DNA from: Terriglobales bacterium
Lineage (GTDB): Bacteria > Acidobacteriota > Terriglobia > Terriglobales > Acidobacteriaceae
Direction of reading: 5' to 3'
Assembly: GCA_025980765.1 (NCBI GenBank)
Contig: JAICXB010000005.1
Span: 1-64,000 of the forward strand
Length of the DNA: 64,000 bases
Part shown: one piece after another, positions 63,835 to 64,000 of the stretch
How the letters are laid out: the number at the start of each line of letters is the position of its first letter
Position numbering within the stretch: the first letter of the stretch is position 1
The notes under the pieces: generated by a model
The model's input: only the letters and a program-made list of their open reading frames with translations
What the model was told of the DNA's origin: nothing
Databases searched by the model: none
Program-made: the position numbers and the translations under genes

Positions 63835-63878
63835 CTGAAACGCTTTTCTGCTGTTAACCTTCGCAGGAGATATCTCCC

Positions 63879-64000
63879 ATGAACACACCAGCAGCTTCAG
63901 TCGCCGACTATGGCGCGCGCGCGATCGGTCCGATTATTCTTCTGGGCGCTCCGGGAGCGGGCAAGGGCACGCAGGCCAAGCAGATCGTGGACCGCTATGG
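63879..64000 (+). CDS. adk: Adenylate kinase, 5' end only
   Basis: The frame from ATG 63879, with GGAGA eight bases before it, reads IIILLGAPGAGKGTQAKQIV after a 16-residue extension. The P-loop GAPGAGKGTQA is specific to adenylate kinase, which equilibrates ATP, AMP and ADP. The gene runs off the right edge of the window. The preceding PPK2 genes handle nucleotide phosphates too, so the grouping may be functional. Confidence 0.9.
   Translation, partial: MNTPAASVADYGARAIGPIILLGAPGAGKGTQAKQIVDRY

Overview
The window looks like chromosomal DNA of a Gram-negative, moderately high-G+C bacterium, most likely an acidobacterium (Terriglobia-like). This is inferred, not measured. The clues are a large MacB-like orphan permease of the kind greatly expanded in Acidobacteria, a fused alpha-beta 2-oxoacid dehydrogenase E1, lpxD, pilT, and many small palindromic intergenic repeats. 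No rRNA, phage, insertion-sequence transposase or CRISPR array is visible.

Layout. 0-8 kb: tRNA-Gly(CCC), queC, a TPR lipoprotein-like or anchored protein, an NfeD/stomatin pair, a SPOR protein, pilT and an epimerase. 8-21 kb: E1, accA, dnaE, a vapBC-like pair with a frameshifted toxin, a CCA-adding-type enzyme, a small conserved protein, lpxD and a REC-PAS regulator. 21-36 kb is the accessory, repeat-rich part: small exported proteins, an APC permease, a truncated antitoxin-like gene, a very large DUF4011-SF1 helicase-Vsr-like nuclease gene broken by one frameshift (architecture of the Hhe defence protein), an M50-like membrane protease, a cupin bracketed by two copies of a nested-palindrome element, and a membrane zinc-ribbon protein. 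35.8-40.1 kb: a seven-gene cation/proton antiporter operon whose order matches the Mbh-type antiporter module rather than a complete Mrp. 40-50.5 kb: ADOP permease, TrmJ-like methylase, MmcQ/YjbR, hydrolase, threonine dehydratase, SH3-TPR protein, uppP and ftsK. 50.5-54.3 kb (minus strand): a PIN toxin-like gene preceded by an unrecognised 209-residue partner with its own promoter and inverted-repeat operator; a DMT permease; a glutaredoxin-like gene with an in-frame TGA exactly at the first active-site cysteine; and a cation diffusion facilitator. 54.3-64 kb: PpiC-like chaperone, epimerase, ubiE/menG, aroB, nadB, a FHA-GAF-PP2C phosphatase, two overlapping PPK2 genes and the start of adk.

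The strongest hidden item is the 82-codon gene at 52592-52840 (minus). Read with TGA as selenocysteine it is a complete glutaredoxin-fold protein with a UPPC active site, a good ribosome binding site, and a place between two transporter genes. The second is the broken Hhe-like gene, and the third is the PIN module with its operator. Several families of short palindromic repeats fill the gaps and in places overlap the ends of genes.
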